Assembly (NCBI GenBank): GCA_016869215.1
Contig: VGEP01000047.1
Span: forward strand, 1-34,210
Reading direction: 5' to 3'
DNA from: Alphaproteobacteria bacterium
GTDB lineage: Bacteria > Pseudomonadota > Alphaproteobacteria > Rhizobiales > Xanthobacteraceae
DNA: 34,210 bases
Shown here: positions 33,465 through 34,210 of the stretch, one piece after another
Numbering within the stretch: position 1 is the first letter of the stretch
How the letters are laid out: every line of letters begins with the position of its first letter
Program-made: the position numbers and the translations under genes
Notes under the pieces: generated by a model
Seen by the model: only the letters and a program-made list of their open reading frames with translations
Database searches by the model: none
What the model was told of the DNA's origin: nothing

Positions 33465-34210
33465 CTAGCCTTTGTCGCCGCCCATCATGCGCCGCGCCCA
33501 CCAGCCGGTGCGCCGCGGTTTGCCCGCGTCGTCGGCCGCTTGTTCCGAAGCTGCGGGCGACGGCGGCGCAGGTTGCGGCGAGGGCATCGGGGTCACCGCC
33601 GGCTCGCCCGTGACGAACAATGGCGCGGGCTCGCGCACGGTGGAGCGTCGCCGCGCCGGTTCGGGCGCCGGCGGCGGCACGACAGGCGCGCTTGCGGCCG
33701 CTGCGGCAGGCGGTTCGATGCGCGGCGGCATTTCGGCCTGCGCGATGTCCGGAACGGGCGCCGGTTCGGACCAGCGGGGCTGACTGTCCGCGGCCTCGCG
33801 CCACGGCGCGCGCTGCGTATCGTCCGGATGCGCCGCATGCGTCTCGCGGTCCTGCTGGCCCGGTCCGGCTGCGAACTCGCCGGGCGCCTGGTCGTCGCGA
33901 TCGCGGCGGTTGCGGCGGCCGCCGCGCCGCCCGTGCCGGCGGCGGCGGCGTTCGCTGTCGCCGTTGCCGTCGCCGTCGGCATGCACGTCGGAACCGTTCT
34001 GATGACCGGGCGCGAACGGCTCGCCGTATTCCGCGCCGCCGGCCGCCGGCCGGTCGTCGCCGCCCGGCTGAGGCATTCCGCCCATGGAGTCCGGCGCGAA
34101 TTCGGTGTGCCGGGGGCCGCCGTTGTCGTGATGCGCCGGCTGGCCCGGATCGCGGCCCAAGTCGCGGCCCAAGTCGCGGCCCGAGTCGCGGCCCTCGCCG
34201 CCGCGTCCGC
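33465..34210 (-). CDS. rne: Probable ribonuclease E, C-terminal part (5' end outside window)
   Basis: The frame is open from the stop at 33465 to the right edge, so the N-terminal catalytic part is missing. The visible ~248 residues are disordered: a GRD-repeat region, acidic/Gly-rich stretches, an Arg-rich block (RRRRRHGRRGGRRNRRDRD) that would bind RNA, a Pro/Ala-rich segment, and an end reading RTGWWARRMMGG. That layout, and the aromatic-basic terminus, match the C-terminal scaffold of Hyphomicrobiales RNase E as I recall it. Low-complexity Arg-rich tails occur in other proteins, so the name is moderate confidence. Confidence 0.6.
   Translation of the reverse strand, partial: GRGGEGRDSGRDLGRDLGRDPGQPAHHDNGGPRHTEFAPDSMGGMPQPGGDDRPAAGGAEYGEPFAPGHQNGSDVHADGDGNGDSERRRRRHGRRGGRRNRRDRDDQAPGEFAAGPGQQDRETHAAHPDDTQRAPWREAADSQPRWSEPAPVPDIAQAEMPPRIEPPAAAAASAPVVPPPAPEPARRRSTVREPAPLFVTGEPAVTPMPSPQPAPPSPAASEQAADDAGKPRRTGWWARRMMGGDKG
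34150..34197. repeat. 12-bp tandem repeat coding for GRD units
   Basis: Four units of about TCGCGGCCCAAG (34150, 34162, 34174, 34186) have an exact 12-bp period, with changes confined to the last 3 bases. On the minus strand they encode Gly-Arg-Asp plus one variable residue, four times, inside the RNase E-like tail. Copy number may vary between strains. Confidence 0.8.

Overview
The window is a high-GC, gene-dense chromosomal segment of an alphaproteobacterium, most likely of the order Hyphomicrobiales (Rhizobiales), near Bradyrhizobiaceae/Xanthobacteraceae. Reasons: an NDUFA12-type complex I subunit and a DUF2155 protein next to aat, accC, accB and aroQ; a B12-dependent ribonucleotide reductase; several orphan TctC/Bug receptors; palindromic repeats that I recall from Bradyrhizobium-type genomes; and locally dense GANTC (CcrM) sites. 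I see no tRNA or rRNA gene, CRISPR array, transposase or phage gene. The assignment is inference from gene content, not a database match.

Layout. 1-2.2 kb: the start of a secreted Pro/Ala-rich protein, a small membrane protein, a periplasmic glutathione peroxidase and a Tat-exported dienelactone hydrolase, all on the minus strand. 2.3-5.2 kb: a tautomerase, a carboxymuconolactone decarboxylase-like protein, a small cytochrome c, an unknown protein and the first Bug receptor. 5.3-8.1 kb: many very small genes (secreted Cys-rich protein, 52-aa and possible 25-aa membrane peptides, zinc ribbon, two-helix membrane proteins) around clpS, with palindromic repeats and a striking GANTC cluster. 8.1-10 kb: a HigBA toxin-antitoxin pair with a visible promoter and operator, then NUDIX and LOG genes. 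10-13.8 kb: nrdJ, followed by a clear terminator.

14.5-23.8 kb: NDUFA12, DUF2155 and aat, then a copper module (DUF2946, YcnI, CopC-CopD-YtkA fusion) and a slipin/NfeD pair, then accC, accB and aroQ. 24-34.2 kb: a second Bug receptor, a double hairpin repeat, dsbA-like and BepA-like M48 genes, an aminotransferase, an unknown protein, a third Bug receptor, a CmcJ/NvfI-family oxidoreductase, a bifunctional aldolase/dehydrogenase and the C-terminal part of what looks like RNase E.

Functional links: aat (adds Leu/Phe to N-termini) and clpS (delivers such N-degrons to ClpAP) are both present; accB/accC form the biotin carboxylase half of acetyl-CoA carboxylase; the M48 protease and DsbA-like protein form an envelope quality-control pair; DUF2946/YcnI/CopCD form a periplasmic copper-handling unit. 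The least ordinary signals are non-coding: a 7-site GANTC cluster (7237-7358), a leaderless-type higBA promoter buried in a perfect palindrome, a pair of oppositely oriented hairpins with compensatory base changes, and two genes whose stop codons lie inside dispersed hairpin repeats.
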